Shown: piece by piece, positions 1 through 9,993 of the stretch | Position numbering within the stretch: the first letter of the stretch is position 1 | Layout: each line of letters begins with the position of its first letter | Source of the DNA: Tribonema minus | Taxonomy: Eukaryota > Sar > Xanthophyceae > Tribonematales > Tribonemataceae | Assembly (NCBI GenBank): GCA_017506865.1 | Contig: JAFCMP010000001.1 | Location: 620,001-684,000 of the forward strand | Length of the DNA stretch: 64,000 nucleotides | Direction of reading: 5' to 3' | Notes under the pieces: model-generated | What the model saw: only the letters and a program-made list of their open reading frames with translations | Databases searched by the model: none | Told to the model about the DNA's origin: nothing | Made by a program: the position numbers and the translations under genes

Positions 1-372
1 CAGGCGCTGCCGCCGTCGCGTCGCGCTGCAGCCACGTGGTGTCGCCGCCGTCGCCGATAGCGAGCGACTCCACATACGGCGCCGCCGCCACCGCCGCCGC
101 AGCTGCAGCCTCCGCGTCCGCGGTGACGCCTCCGAGCGCCATGACGTGACTGTCGTCAGCGCTGGCAGCGAGAGTGTGGTAGGCGCGCGGCGAGGGCGCC
201 CCGGTAGACAGATCAGCGGGCAGCGGCGCCAACTGCCGCCACGCGCCGCAGCTCTGGGGCCTCAGGTCGAGCAGCCACGCGTCGCGCAGCGCGCGCGGCG
301 ACGCCGCAGCGGCGCCGCCGGTGACCACGAGCGCGCCCAGCGAGGGCAGCAGCGCGGCGGCGGCGAACGCGC

Positions 373-403
<31 letters not shown>

Positions 404-1414
404 GGCGCCGCGCGGCGACACGCTCCGCCACTGCAGCGTCGCGAGGTCGAGCGCGTGCACGTCATTGAGCAGGCGCGGCCGCGCAAGGCTCGGTGACAGC
501 GCCGCGGCGGTGCCGGCGAAGACCCAGAGAGTGTTGGCGTGCAGCGCCGCTACATGTCCACCGCGCGGCGCCGGCGGCAGCCCCGTCGTCGCCACGGGCC
601 CCGACCAACACATCTGCGACGCGTCCCATGCGTGGAGATCGTTGAGGTATGTGCCGTCAGTCGCTGCGCCGCCGAAGATCCATATGCGGTTGGCGGCGAG
701 GTCGGGGGTGGCGCTGTGCTGGGAGCGCGGCGCGGGGGCCTCTGGGATGCCCCTCGCCGCCGCCATGGAGGTCTACGGTGTTTGGATCGCAAACGGTGCC
801 GGGGTGAAGCGGGGGTGGGTCGGTGATGTCAGGTGTGGAGAGCAACAGTTCAAGAAGCTGTTGCGCATCGATCATCTGCACCAGAGTACAAATCGCTAGA
901 TTGTTGATGCCCTTGGGCGGCATGCAGAGTGTTTCTGAACAATCCGCACTCGATTACCACGGTTGCAGGATGAATCTATGTTTCTGCTCAAGCTGCATGC
1001 TATTTGGTGATGTTCAAATGACTGCCTCACCTGAACAACCATGCCAGTCTCGTCCACAAGCTGCCCCGCCAAGCAGCACCATGGCCTCACGATCGGGCCA
1101 GACCACACCCTTGCGCTGGCGTCCCAGATGTGTACGTCATTCGTTGTGTTGGCACCTGCCGTCTTGCCGCCGAATACGTAGAGCCTGCCATTGAGCCATG
1201 TAACGGAATGATGGGCACGAGATGCAGGAGGTGCAGCCGCAGTTTGAAAGATGTCCCAGATGTCCTCCTTGAAGGCGCCTGGGGGTGCCGCTCTGCACCA
1301 GGGTATTGGGCGTCCCCCGAGCACCAGAGCAGCTACCCCTGCAACAGCTCTAGGCAGGCGCATTATGCTGATATAGCGCAAAGAAGCGTGACCCCACAAG
1401 GACAGGCGTTGCAT
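1..1414 (-). CDS. Kelch-repeat protein (3' end off window)
   Basis: Two exons are visible: 1414-1031 and 772 to the left edge, joined in phase 0 by a GT-AG intron (1030-773; donor CAG|GTGAGG, acceptor CGTAG|ACC). The joined protein shows repeated kelch blades: ASRAHHSVTWLNGRLYVFGG, then APRSQHSATPD with RIWIFGG, then PAPRGGHVAALHANTLWVFAG, then a blade with LVVTGG, then SPRAYHTLAAS with HVMALGG, each followed by the (L)NDVH/LHAWD strand and a Trp. Such propellers are protein-interaction modules; no catalytic or partner domain is seen, so the function is unknown. A second ATG at 1363 starts a hydrophobic stretch (MRLPRAVAGVAALVLGG) that could be a signal peptide, so the start could be 1414 or 1363. 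The protein is open to the window edge and therefore incomplete. Confidence 0.85.
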
Positions 1415-1488
1415 ATGACTTCAACCACTCTCTTGAAGTTCTGGGACCTTCGAAGTGGAGTGTGTGTGAGTGCTGCTGCGCAGGCGTT
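1415..1488. promoter_or_regulatory. Short divergent (bidirectional) promoter region
   Basis: Only about 75 bases separate the first possible kelch start (1414, minus) from the MTFP1 start (1489, plus); if the kelch protein starts at 1363 the gap is about 125 bases. No TATA box is obvious. This is an inference from the spacing of the two gene models. Confidence 0.4.
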
Positions 1489-3519
1489 ATGAACCCAAAC
1501 GTTGCAGAAGAGGCAAAACAACGAGGCGAGAGGGACATATGGCGGGATTCACTGTTGCGATATGCTGGGTATTCCAACGAGGTGGGAGAGAGCTTCCGCT
1601 ATGTGGCGCCAAGGCTGGTGATCCCCAGGTATATTATGAGCGGTACAGCAATAGCTTTTTGTGCGCACACCGACAGCATATCAGAGGCTCATGGCCTGCC
1701 GCACAAATGCGATTTCCTCTATTGTGCTCTGTTGGTGTTGCACCTGCATCGCTGACCTCTTTTGTGTGATGTTGCTGCTCTGCAAATGTACGTGGCTGCA
1801 CTCTTGACTGACATAGCTACGCTGCTGCAGTGGCCTACGGTGAGCGTCATCAAGCACTGTCAGAGCACTTCGACACGTGCGTGGTCGCCATCTTGAAGTT
1901 TGGCATCGCGTCGGCCATGGTTGCCCCCCCCTGCGCAAGCTGTCATTTGCTTGGCCACTCACTGCTACGCCATAAATGGTCGTCTCATCTGTTGCGGCGA
2001 AATGTCATCGGTAGAGTGTAACAGACAGCACATATGCCTGGTGGTATGGCCTTGAAGGCTCATGTTAACTGAAGCCGCAGAAACCATGAGCCTCTGTTGA
2101 TTCAGCCGAGCTGCTCATCCGTCGGAGTGCCGGTGCTTGGTGTGTACATGTGATCACTGTCCAGCCACTCGACCGTAAGATGCCTTCACAGATGTTAAGG
2201 ACAAATCTCAAGTTGATGTCGCGTGCTGATGCAGTGCTCGGAGACACGGCAGACAAGGCGTACAAGGCGCGCGAGCAGGGCAGGTCGCCTGTCTCCACAG
2301 CTGTGGATGTGGTGAGTCTTGTCATACCGCCATGCCACCATGCTTGGTCTGCTCAGCGTTGGCGTTAGGATGAGGGTCAGCTTAGCCATCAGTTGCACCA
2401 GTTGGCGGGCAGGCGCTTGCCAGTTGGGGTGTGAAAGCCCTGCTACATGACACGGCGACCTTCAGAGCCCCAAATGCTGCGTGTGGTGATGTTGCGTCGT
2501 TGGTTGCGAAATGCCCATGTGCTAACATGCAACAGAGATCACTGTATCGGTCTTCTTGGACCGACCGCTTGGCGTTATCTCAATGTGCTATTTGTAGTAA
2601 CGCACATGCGGTTCATTGGCGCACACATGATACTGTGTGTTGACCCTGATAAGTGAACATGCAACAGGATTTGACCCTAATCAGTAAACATGAGACAGGC
2701 TGTTGACCCTCACCAACTCGCATGCGTGCGCTCCGTTGCGCGCAGCTGACGTGGCAGATGCTGGCGAGCGTTGCCATACCCGGAGCCACCATCAACGTCA
2801 CTGTAAAGGTGCGTCTGCCTCCGTGTGCACTGACCATAGTGATGTCGACTTTGAGAGCACGCTATGGCTGGGGGGACCAGAAGGGTCATGATGCCGCCAT
2901 CATGTTCTCACCATGATTGTGATGAACCTGAACGCAATGTGTATTGATGCACGGTTTAGTCGCAGGTAGACTTGACATCTTGCAATGCGGTGCTGTGTAC
3001 ACCAGCGTTGTCGCTGCGTAGATAGCCTCGGTGAGCTGCGGCGGGCGCATGGGCATGCAAGACTGCCGACGATGGTATGTCTCGAGCAACTGACATGGAG
3101 CGGCGGCCTTGTGGCCGACATTGTCAAAATGAGCGGCACACAAAGGACAGTTGCCGTCACCGCGTTCGTTCATATGACAACAGTCAACGACGACGCAAGG
3201 GCCAATTCGTCTGCACCCCCGCTGCGCTGCGTGAGCACACACACCGGTGACTCCGCCACTCATGACTCTACGACTCGACTCGCAGGCCGCCAAGGCGCTG
3301 CTGCAGCACAAGGCGCTGGCGCGCGCGCCGCTGGCAGTGCGCAAGTGGGCGCCTACCGCCGTCGGCCTGTGTGCAATACCCTTCATCATACACCCGATAG
3401 ACAACGCTGTTGACTATGCGATGGACCGCACGCTGCGGGTGTGGATGGCTCCGAAAGGCGGGGTGCCGCGTGCGTCGACCAGTGACACTACTGGCACAAG
3501 CACAGACGGCGGCAGCTAG
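1489..3519 (+). CDS. MTFP1: Mitochondrial fission process protein 1 (MTP18 family)
   Basis: Four exons, 1489-1628, 2200-2311, 2746-2808 and 3286-3519, join with matching phases to give 182 aa (human MTFP1 is 166 aa). Family blocks appear in order: LRYAGYSNEVGESFR (exon 1), VLGDTADKAYKA (exon 2), LTWQMLASVAIPGATIN (exon 3), then APLAVRKWAPTAVGL with IPFIIHPIDNAVDYAMD (exon 4). MTFP1 is an integral mitochondrial inner-membrane protein affecting fission and inner-membrane integrity; location and role are inferred from the family. The hydrophobic segments around LASVAIPG and the VGLCAIPFIIHPID block are the expected membrane parts. The weakest junction is the exon 2 acceptor (TTAAG|G at 2199/2200), which lacks a good pyrimidine tract. 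ATG 1489 is the first in-frame Met before the conserved block. Confidence 0.93.
2639..2715. repeat. Three degenerate ~32-bp tandem units before an MTFP1 acceptor
   Basis: The phrase TTGACCCT(g/a/c)A... followed by (A)ACATG-CA-CAGG recurs three times (starting near 2640, 2673 and 2702), ending about 30 bases before the exon 3 acceptor at 2745. It is one of several local duplications next to splice acceptors in this window. Confidence 0.65.
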
Positions 3520-4736
3520 CGGCGCTGTTGAAGGATGCGTAGTTACCTGCACTGCCGGGGCTTTTACGAAGGTCGACTTGCATTATCTTACCGGTCTGGC
3601 CGTGGGGTGTCAACACATGGAGTGGCTCAGGAGCACAGTGCCCAACGCTTTTGTTGAATGCGCACCCGCCATGCTTCACAATTCAGGTGCTATATGTACA
3701 TATTGATCTGTTTCTTTTCATATGGTCATGTCATGGTGTCTCTTTTGTGTTTTGTCTTTTTCTTTTTTTCCCCAAAGTTCCAAGTTTCTGAACTTCTACT
3801 TCAACATGTGTCAGAAGTGTGATTGCGCCGCCTCTGTGTATCCTGCTCTTTCTGTCGCGCAACTTGTATACCGCTTGTTGAAGGGCTGCAAGTGGAGGTA
3901 CGTGTCGAAGACACTGATCGCGTAGCATGCGTGCGGCACCACCATGGCAGGCAAGCTGGAATGGACGATGTCATCGACAAACAAGCTGGAATGGACGATG
4001 CCATCCTCGGAGAGTCGCTGCAGCTGCAGCTGCAGACTTCGGCAGACTGCAAGTGAAGGCAAGTTGTCGGTATCGTCACCAGGCGGCGATCGGCTTTTGT
4101 CAGATGATGCGAAAGGCGTTTGATGCTCCGCAGCGAAGTGCTGAGCTTTGTCCTGCTCTACGGTGTAGGCACAGTGGATGCCATATGGTATTACTGTCGC
4201 AATTACAGAGTGTATCCGTCAGAAGCATGGCACTGCTTGTATGAGGGACGCTGATGCTCATCTCATGTTCGCAAGCATATCACCGTCCTTACTCAACATC
4301 AAGCAGACAGGATCCTCACGCAACTTCAAGTGCGTATATGGCGTTGGTCACCAGCCAGCTCGTGCAGTTTCAATGCCTGGGTCGCAGATGCCATAGATGC
4401 TACACATCTGCTGCTGGTGCTGCATAAGAGTTGCCCACCGCTTGTCTCTGGGGCTCAGCGCAAGCAGCGTGGACTGGAGCTTGGTCCAGTTGATAGCGAC
4501 AGATTTGCGACTGCAAGGCACCGCTGCTGAAAGGCGTGTCACGCGCATGCCAAGTGATCTCAAAGCGCTGCACGCTCTCTCACCTTCAGGCATTCAAAAC
4601 TTCAACTATACCGTACCTCAGGAGGAGAGTCATTGTCCAATCCAGTGAAGAAGCACTTGCGTGCAGTGCGCGCAACAGCAATCACGCGGCACAGGCTCAC
4701 CTTCCCTGGTGCCATCGCGTCGCTCCTCGTCTTCAG
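3520..4736. other. MTFP1-DDB2 interval; DDB2 5' exon unresolved
   Basis: No exon could be assigned with confidence. The DDB2 amino terminus (the helical part that precedes the propeller in animals) must be encoded by one or more exons here. The open frame leading into 4737 has no ATG, so an upstream exon is required. A 30-bp tandem duplication lies at 3952-4006. The strand-symmetric motif CAAC/CTTCAA-type sequence appears at about 3795. Confidence 0.5.
3952..4006. repeat. 30-bp tandem duplication
   Basis: CAAGCTGGAATGGACGATG begins at 3952 and again at 3982, both followed by (T/C)CATC. The two units are nearly identical, so the duplication is recent. Confidence 0.85.
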
Positions 4737-7700
4737 GCCAGCCTCAAGCTGTTTGACCGGCGCACCGAGTGCGTGGAGTGGCACCCCTTGCTGCCGCAGT
4801 CGCTGGCGGTCGGCAGCCACGGCGGCGACATCTACCTGGTGAGGAACGCGCACCTGCGCATGCCGTTCGACAGGGCGCGCTGCGACCGCGACGTCGCGCG
4901 CGTGCGGGCGGGCAAGGGCAAGGGCGGCTGCATCCTCAGCCTCAGGTATCGAGCATCATACTGCCGACACAGTTTGTGTGTCATGTTGAAGTTGAAGTTG
5001 AGGCTCTCGACGCACGCACGCCACAACCACCGCGTCACTCCAGATGCGGTGATTGAAAAGTTCACTTTCATAAGTCACGTGTGCGCGGTGCGGCCTCGGC
5101 GTCGCTCGGGTGGAAATGGAAGGCTGACTGCATTCTGAGCCTCAGGTTGAACAGTGCTCAGAGTTGAACTTGAAGTTGAGGCACCAACTTCGACCAATTG
5201 CACCTGATACATCGAGTGGGTGTGACAGATGTACAGGAGCCCTGCCGCCAGCAGGGGCTGCCTAGCATCAACTGACTCGTCGCCTGCGAGTGACTGGCGT
5301 CTTCGACAGTAGGTAGAGGCGTTCGGTAGCCTTCGCCAGTTGGATGTGCACCATCTGCCGGTGTTGTCACACTGCTGCCACAGAGCGCAGCGCCTCCTCG
5401 TGCGCGACCGCCAGCTCACCGTTTTCCTGCCCATTGTCGAGTGGGACGTCACACTTCCAGGAGTGACATGTGCCATGTGGCGCTAACGGTGCACAACAAG
5501 TTGAGCAGGCGTACCAAAGCATACCTACCCTGTGTAGCGCCCTCACATGCAGTAGACCTAACTCTACCCCTAACCAGGTTGGAAACATCAAATCATGCTG
5601 AGCTCAAGCCCAGTGCTGCTCGCGCTGCGACTGCCCCTCATGTGCTTGTGCAGGTTCGATCCCTGCAACGAGGAACAGGTATTCATCACCAGCCACGACT
5701 CCACGCTGACTGTGGCCAATCTGCACACTGCGGCGGAGAAGGCGTTGCTCAACACTGGCGGTGCGTATCTCATATAATGGTAACTGTATCATGAACCTTT
5801 CATTGTGAACTTCTCATGCCTCTTCAAGTACCTCACAAGCTAAGGGGTTTTGAGCACTGACTCATGCAAGCGCTGCACATGCTCTGGTCCACTAACCACA
5901 CATACACTTATCGAATCCACTGACGCGGCTTCACTGGAAATGAAAGGGCCTGGGAGGGAATGTGCAGTGTGCTTTGACTTGCCGCACATGGCTCGATCGC
6001 CAGTATGCAGGGCAACATGAGTTCTGCAGCTGTGGATGGCTCTGATGCTATGAGTGCCGCAGCAAAGCGGACAACAGTCATACTTTATTCTGCACACCGC
6101 TTCCTCCCAAGCTTCAACTACTTGAAGTTGGCAGTAGACATCAGCGCTCCGCTCAATCCACTCATACCTACCCCCTCAGAAGTATTCATCAATTCCAACA
6201 GTGAGCCTGTTTACAGCAAGTGCAATTGTTTCCTAGTGTAATCACAGAACCGCAAGGCCCCCCTTGCTCCGCCAGATCTCGCTGTCGCAATACATCTCCG
6301 AGAGTCAATCACGGCACTATAAAGCCCCCCTTACTCCGCCAGGTTCTCACCGTCGCACCACCCCCCTCCCCCCCATTTGGCGCCGCCCCAGACTTCAACC
6401 ACTGGTACACGTCAGTGGACGTCAGCGCTCCGCGCAACCTCATCGCGGCCGTGGACAGCAAGGGCGCGCTCGGCACGCTGGACCTGCGCGCGCCGCACGC
6501 CGCGCGCGGCCTGGCGCGCTTCGACAGTTACGGAATGGTCTCGGCGACGGCGCTGCCCGTGCGCGCGCATCGCGGCAAGGCGAGCCACTGCGAGTTCAGC
6601 AAGGATGGCAACCTGCTGGCGACGTGCGGGAACGACAGGTGCGCAAGCGCGAGCGCGCGCGGGGAGAGTCACTTTCCTTGCGTTTCTGAAAGTTCAAGTC
6701 ATGGAAGAGCAAGTACTGAGGCTGGGCGCACTTGACGGCAACTTGCTAGCGACGTGCGGGAATGACAGGTGCGCGGGCGCGAGCTCACGCGGGGAGAGTC
6801 GTCGCTTTCCTGCGGTGCGTGGGTGTTCAGTTCAATCCATGCAGGTTAAAGTATTGATCCACAGGCCGCGCTGGGCACTTAGTGTCAGGGAAGCCATTCT
6901 CTGTGATGGTGCTCCGCGCAAGAGACCGTCTCGCGTGCGCGAAGGCGAGCGCGCATGAGGCTCAGCATCTGCGACATTCGCTTTGACAGCACGTGTTTCG
7001 TTTCTTCTGGTACAAACTTTTTGGCTCGAAGAGACATGAGAATCAGACTCAGCCTCCTGCACCGTCTTTCAGCCTTCTGCCAGATGGCGCCATGGCACTC
7101 GTCACTGTCTGGCCATATTGCGCTTTAGCCTCACCCTCGTCATTTTCTCGCCATACTGCGCTTTGACCGCACTCTCTGCCGTTGCCGCCGCTGCACGCCA
7201 TCACGTGCTGCGCAGGCTGGTGCGGCTCTGGGACATCCGCAAGGTGGATGACGGCACGTGCAGCCTGAGCGCTGCTGAGGTGAAGCGCGGCGAGGTCGGG
7301 CGCGGCTGCCTGGCCGAGTTCGAGCACACAGGTCAGCGCACCCTCTTACACCCCCTGCTCCAGTGCATGTACCGCCTTAATTTTTTGAATTGCGATAGGT
7401 GAAGTGCCTGGCGAGTACTGGTCGTGATGGGGGCTGCTCCACTACATGACCTCCTCCCCCCCCTTGGACCGTTGCACTTTAACAGTTGAAGTGCCTCCTG
7501 GTTGGGACGCGCGGCCAAGGGCTGGTGTCAGCGCAGCGTGGCATTGCGGTATCACGTAAGCTGCAGCCTCTTGCACTGCGGTTTGCGCGCCGCGTGCGCA
7601 TCGCGTTTAATCACAACGCTATGGCGCGAGTCACTTTGTGGCCTGCTGCTGGCGCGTGTGGCCCCGTGCACTGCCCACTCAATGTGTTCCAACATGTGGT

Positions 7701-8981
7701 ATGAGATCCCTAATCTGGGCAGCAAAGTATGCATCGGCTGCCTCTGCTGATGTGACATGTCCCGAGGATGGCGTCTGATCATGGCGGCACGGATTGTACT
7801 GTGCGGCAGCGCTCGCCTGAGCATCACAAATGCTGCTCGCTGATCTGAGTGTCAGCTCACATGTCCTCCCTGCATCATCATTCAACCTTTCAGCAGTGTC
7901 ACTGATTCAGCGCAGGTCACATGTATTTCCTGCGTCTCCACTCAAACTCTGAGCAGTGTCAGCGCGCGTCGCGTCTGCCTCCGCCCGCCGCCTCACAGTC
8001 CGCTATCCCTTTGAAGCGAAGACAGCAGCGTCACCCTGTCACGCAATCACGCGCCCAACGCTGATGCCCCAGCCGCGCTCTGCGCGCAATGCCACCGCCC
8101 CTCTTCGCCGCCGCCAGCACAGCCATGCGCGCCGCCGCCGCTGCTGCTCACCTCAGATGCCCCCCCCCCCCCCCCCCTTCCCGTCCCCCCCCTGTCCCCC
8201 CCCCCCCTGCGCGCGCGCAGGCAACCTCACGTGCGCAGTCTTCTGCCCCATCACCGGCGCGCAGCTGCTGACGACGGCGCAGAACGACGAGCTGCGCGTG
8301 TACGACGTGTACGCGCCGTCGCGCTCGCCGCCGCGCGCGCGCGCCGCGCACCCGCACCGCTTCTACCAGCACCTCACCGTCATCCGCGCGGCGTGGCACC
8401 CCGTCGCCGCGGGCCTGGCCGTGGTAGGTAGGTATGACACGGTGCGCGGCGTCGACCTGCTCGACATGAACGCCGCCGCCGCCGCCGCCGCCGCTGGTGA
8501 AAGCGCCGGTCGCGCAGGCGAGCGCGGCGCTGGCGGCGACGATGACCACGGCGATGATGACGGGCAGCGGTCAGTTTCAGAAGGTGTAACTGACAATGGC
8601 AGTTGCGGCAGTGGCGCCGTGTTACTGAACCTCAACGCCCCCGCCATCAGCACCATCATGAGCGTCAATAGGCTGTCGCCGGATGGCTCCATGATGGCTT
8701 CCACTACTGGCCCTGGCATCGTGCTGTGGGATCAGCCGCAGCACTCACACGCCCCCAGACCCTCTCTCACTGTGAGATTAGGAGGTGGTGGTGGGGGGGG
8801 CGGCGGGGGCGGCAGCGGGGGCGGGGGGGGCAAGGGAGGAGGGGGAAAGGGGGGTGGGGGGAAGGGCGGCGGCGGACAGAGCAAGGGCTCTGCGGATGGC
8901 AAACGCAAGGCAGGGGGTAGTACGGGCGCGAATTTTGGGGGAGGCAGCAGTAGAGCGGCAAAGGCGGGCAAGAAGCTATAG
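4737..8981 (+). CDS. DDB2: DNA damage-binding protein 2 homologue (WD40 UV-lesion sensor)
   Basis: Exons 4737-4945, 5654-5760, 6392-6638, 7216-7331 and 8221-8981 join cleanly (479 aa; amino terminus missing). DDB2 hallmarks occur in order: KLFDRRTECVEWHP with LAVGSHGGDIYLVR, GGCILSLRFDPCNEEQVF, WYTSVDVSAPRNLIAAVDSKG, CEFSKDGNLLATCGNDR with LVRLWDIRKVDDG, CAVFCPITGAQLLTTAQNDE with LRVYD, then HPHRFYQHLTVIRAAWHP with VVGRYD, and finally a blade ending GIVLWDQ. In the family, DDB2 pairs with DDB1 in a CUL4 ubiquitin ligase and flips out UV photoproducts to start global nucleotide-excision repair; the WDIR of blade 4 is the typical DWD/WDxR box for DDB1 binding. The protein ends in a long Gly/Lys-rich tail (about 8790-8978) absent from animal DDB2. 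Two introns carry duplicated exon ends. The final exon is preceded by about 55 bases of nearly pure C. Confidence 0.93.
5107..5189 (+). repeat. Echo of DDB2 exon end plus donor inside the intron
   Basis: The real exon end at 4911-4945 (…GGCTGCATCCTCAGCCTCAG|GT) is repeated in degenerate form at 5107-5145 (…GGCTGACTGCATTCTGAGCC-TCAG|GT). Both are followed by the same TTGAAGTTGAGGC phrase (about 4988 and 5172). The copy has an in-frame stop, so it is not an exon, but its donor dinucleotide is intact. Confidence 0.8.
6254..6357 (+). repeat. ~67-bp tandem duplication before a DDB2 acceptor
   Basis: AGGCCCCCCTTGCTCCGCCAG at 6255 is repeated as AAGCCCCCCTTACTCCGCCAG at 6322, each followed by a related (A/G)TTCTC(G/A)C(T/C)GTCGCA. 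Each unit ends in CCGCCAG, so a decoy acceptor is duplicated just upstream of the true acceptor at 6391. Confidence 0.75.
6734..6800 (+). repeat. Echo of DDB2 exon 6392-6638 end plus donor
   Basis: The sequence encoding GNLLATCGNDR plus its donor (6603-6640) and the following 30 intron bases recurs 130 bases downstream with few changes (6734-6800), including the intact AATGACAG|GTGCG donor and CGCGGGGAGAGTC. The copy could act as a competing 5' splice site. Confidence 0.88.
7841..7960 (+). repeat. 60-bp tandem duplication in last DDB2 intron
   Basis: Two units of exactly 60 bases (7841-7900, 7901-7960) share GTCACATGT…TCCTGC…CAAC/AAAC…CAGTGTC. It lies in the 890-base intron before the final exon. 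Confidence 0.75.
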
Positions 8982-9993
8982 ACGACGGGCGACGCCACAG
9001 ACGTGGCCGCCTTGCAGAAGCTGCACATGCTTACAGCTGGCGCTGCAAGGTGGCTTCTTTTGTGTAAACACACATGCTCAGACGGGGCGTCACGACCGCC
9101 CCGCGCGCATCACAGAGCTCACAACACTGAGCACATCCCATTTTTGATTATAGAGAGTTGGCTTGTGGCTCATGCGCAGGTACACGCATTTGAATGCACA
9201 CTGTGATTGGATGGCGCCGTGCACTGTAGAATTTGTATGTGTATGTGTGATTTTTCCTTGCTGTTCAATGCACTTGCGATTTCGAGCTTTGTTGGCATGA
9301 AGTGTGAACTCTTGCACAATGACAAACAAGTCATTCCATGAATCGAGCGAGTGACAAAGCTGAATTTGATGGGACACAATGGGTTCAAAAGCATTGCCCC
9401 AGCATTTCACCATGCGATGGACAGAGTGAGCAGACATTGCCATTACCTCTGTGCAACACAAATGTCATACTAAGAAAACTATACCTGTCAACATACAGTT
9501 ACATTATACGTTGTACATGCACGCTGCGGCGGTCATGTGGGGGATGGGGGCACAACGGCCTGTACCACCACCACAGAGGGGTCTAGATCAAGGGCTGAGG
9601 GCTCTTGCTCTTGTTGGCTGTCGCCTGGTTCCTGCAATCGCCAAGTACAAAGGTGGTGTCACCGTGTGAGAAAGGGTGGCATTCTGCGACGACACATGTA
9701 TATGTGCATAGGTATGAGCTTGACGAATGTGCGCGAGCTAAGTGAGAGATTGCCAATGCAGTGCAAATTTGTGCAGTTAACGTTCAGGACTGGTGGGGCT
9801 GTGGAGATTAGGTCCTGTAGCTGCAGTGGGACGGCACTATGTACAAAGAATGAAGCAGGCAGACACCGCCCCCCCTGTCAGCTTAGCATATGTGGGCTGT
9901 TCTTGTTTGCCAGCGATCAACATGTTGGGCGGGGCAGTGGTTGTCGTCAGAGTCACAAAGAAGTCACATGCGAGTTCTTCGGTGTCTGCCACT
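8982..9993. other. Convergent intergenic region DDB2 / FOP-like gene
   Basis: This holds the 3' flanks of two genes transcribed towards each other. Composition is visibly less GC-rich than the exons. No open frame here shows coding character and no RNA gene is recognised. Confidence 0.5.

Noticed and set aside
5653..5664. GGTTCGATCCC, a perfect RNA polymerase III B-box / tRNA T-arm look-alike
   Set aside because: It encodes RFDP at the start of a DDB2 exon and no tRNA cloverleaf can be built around it.
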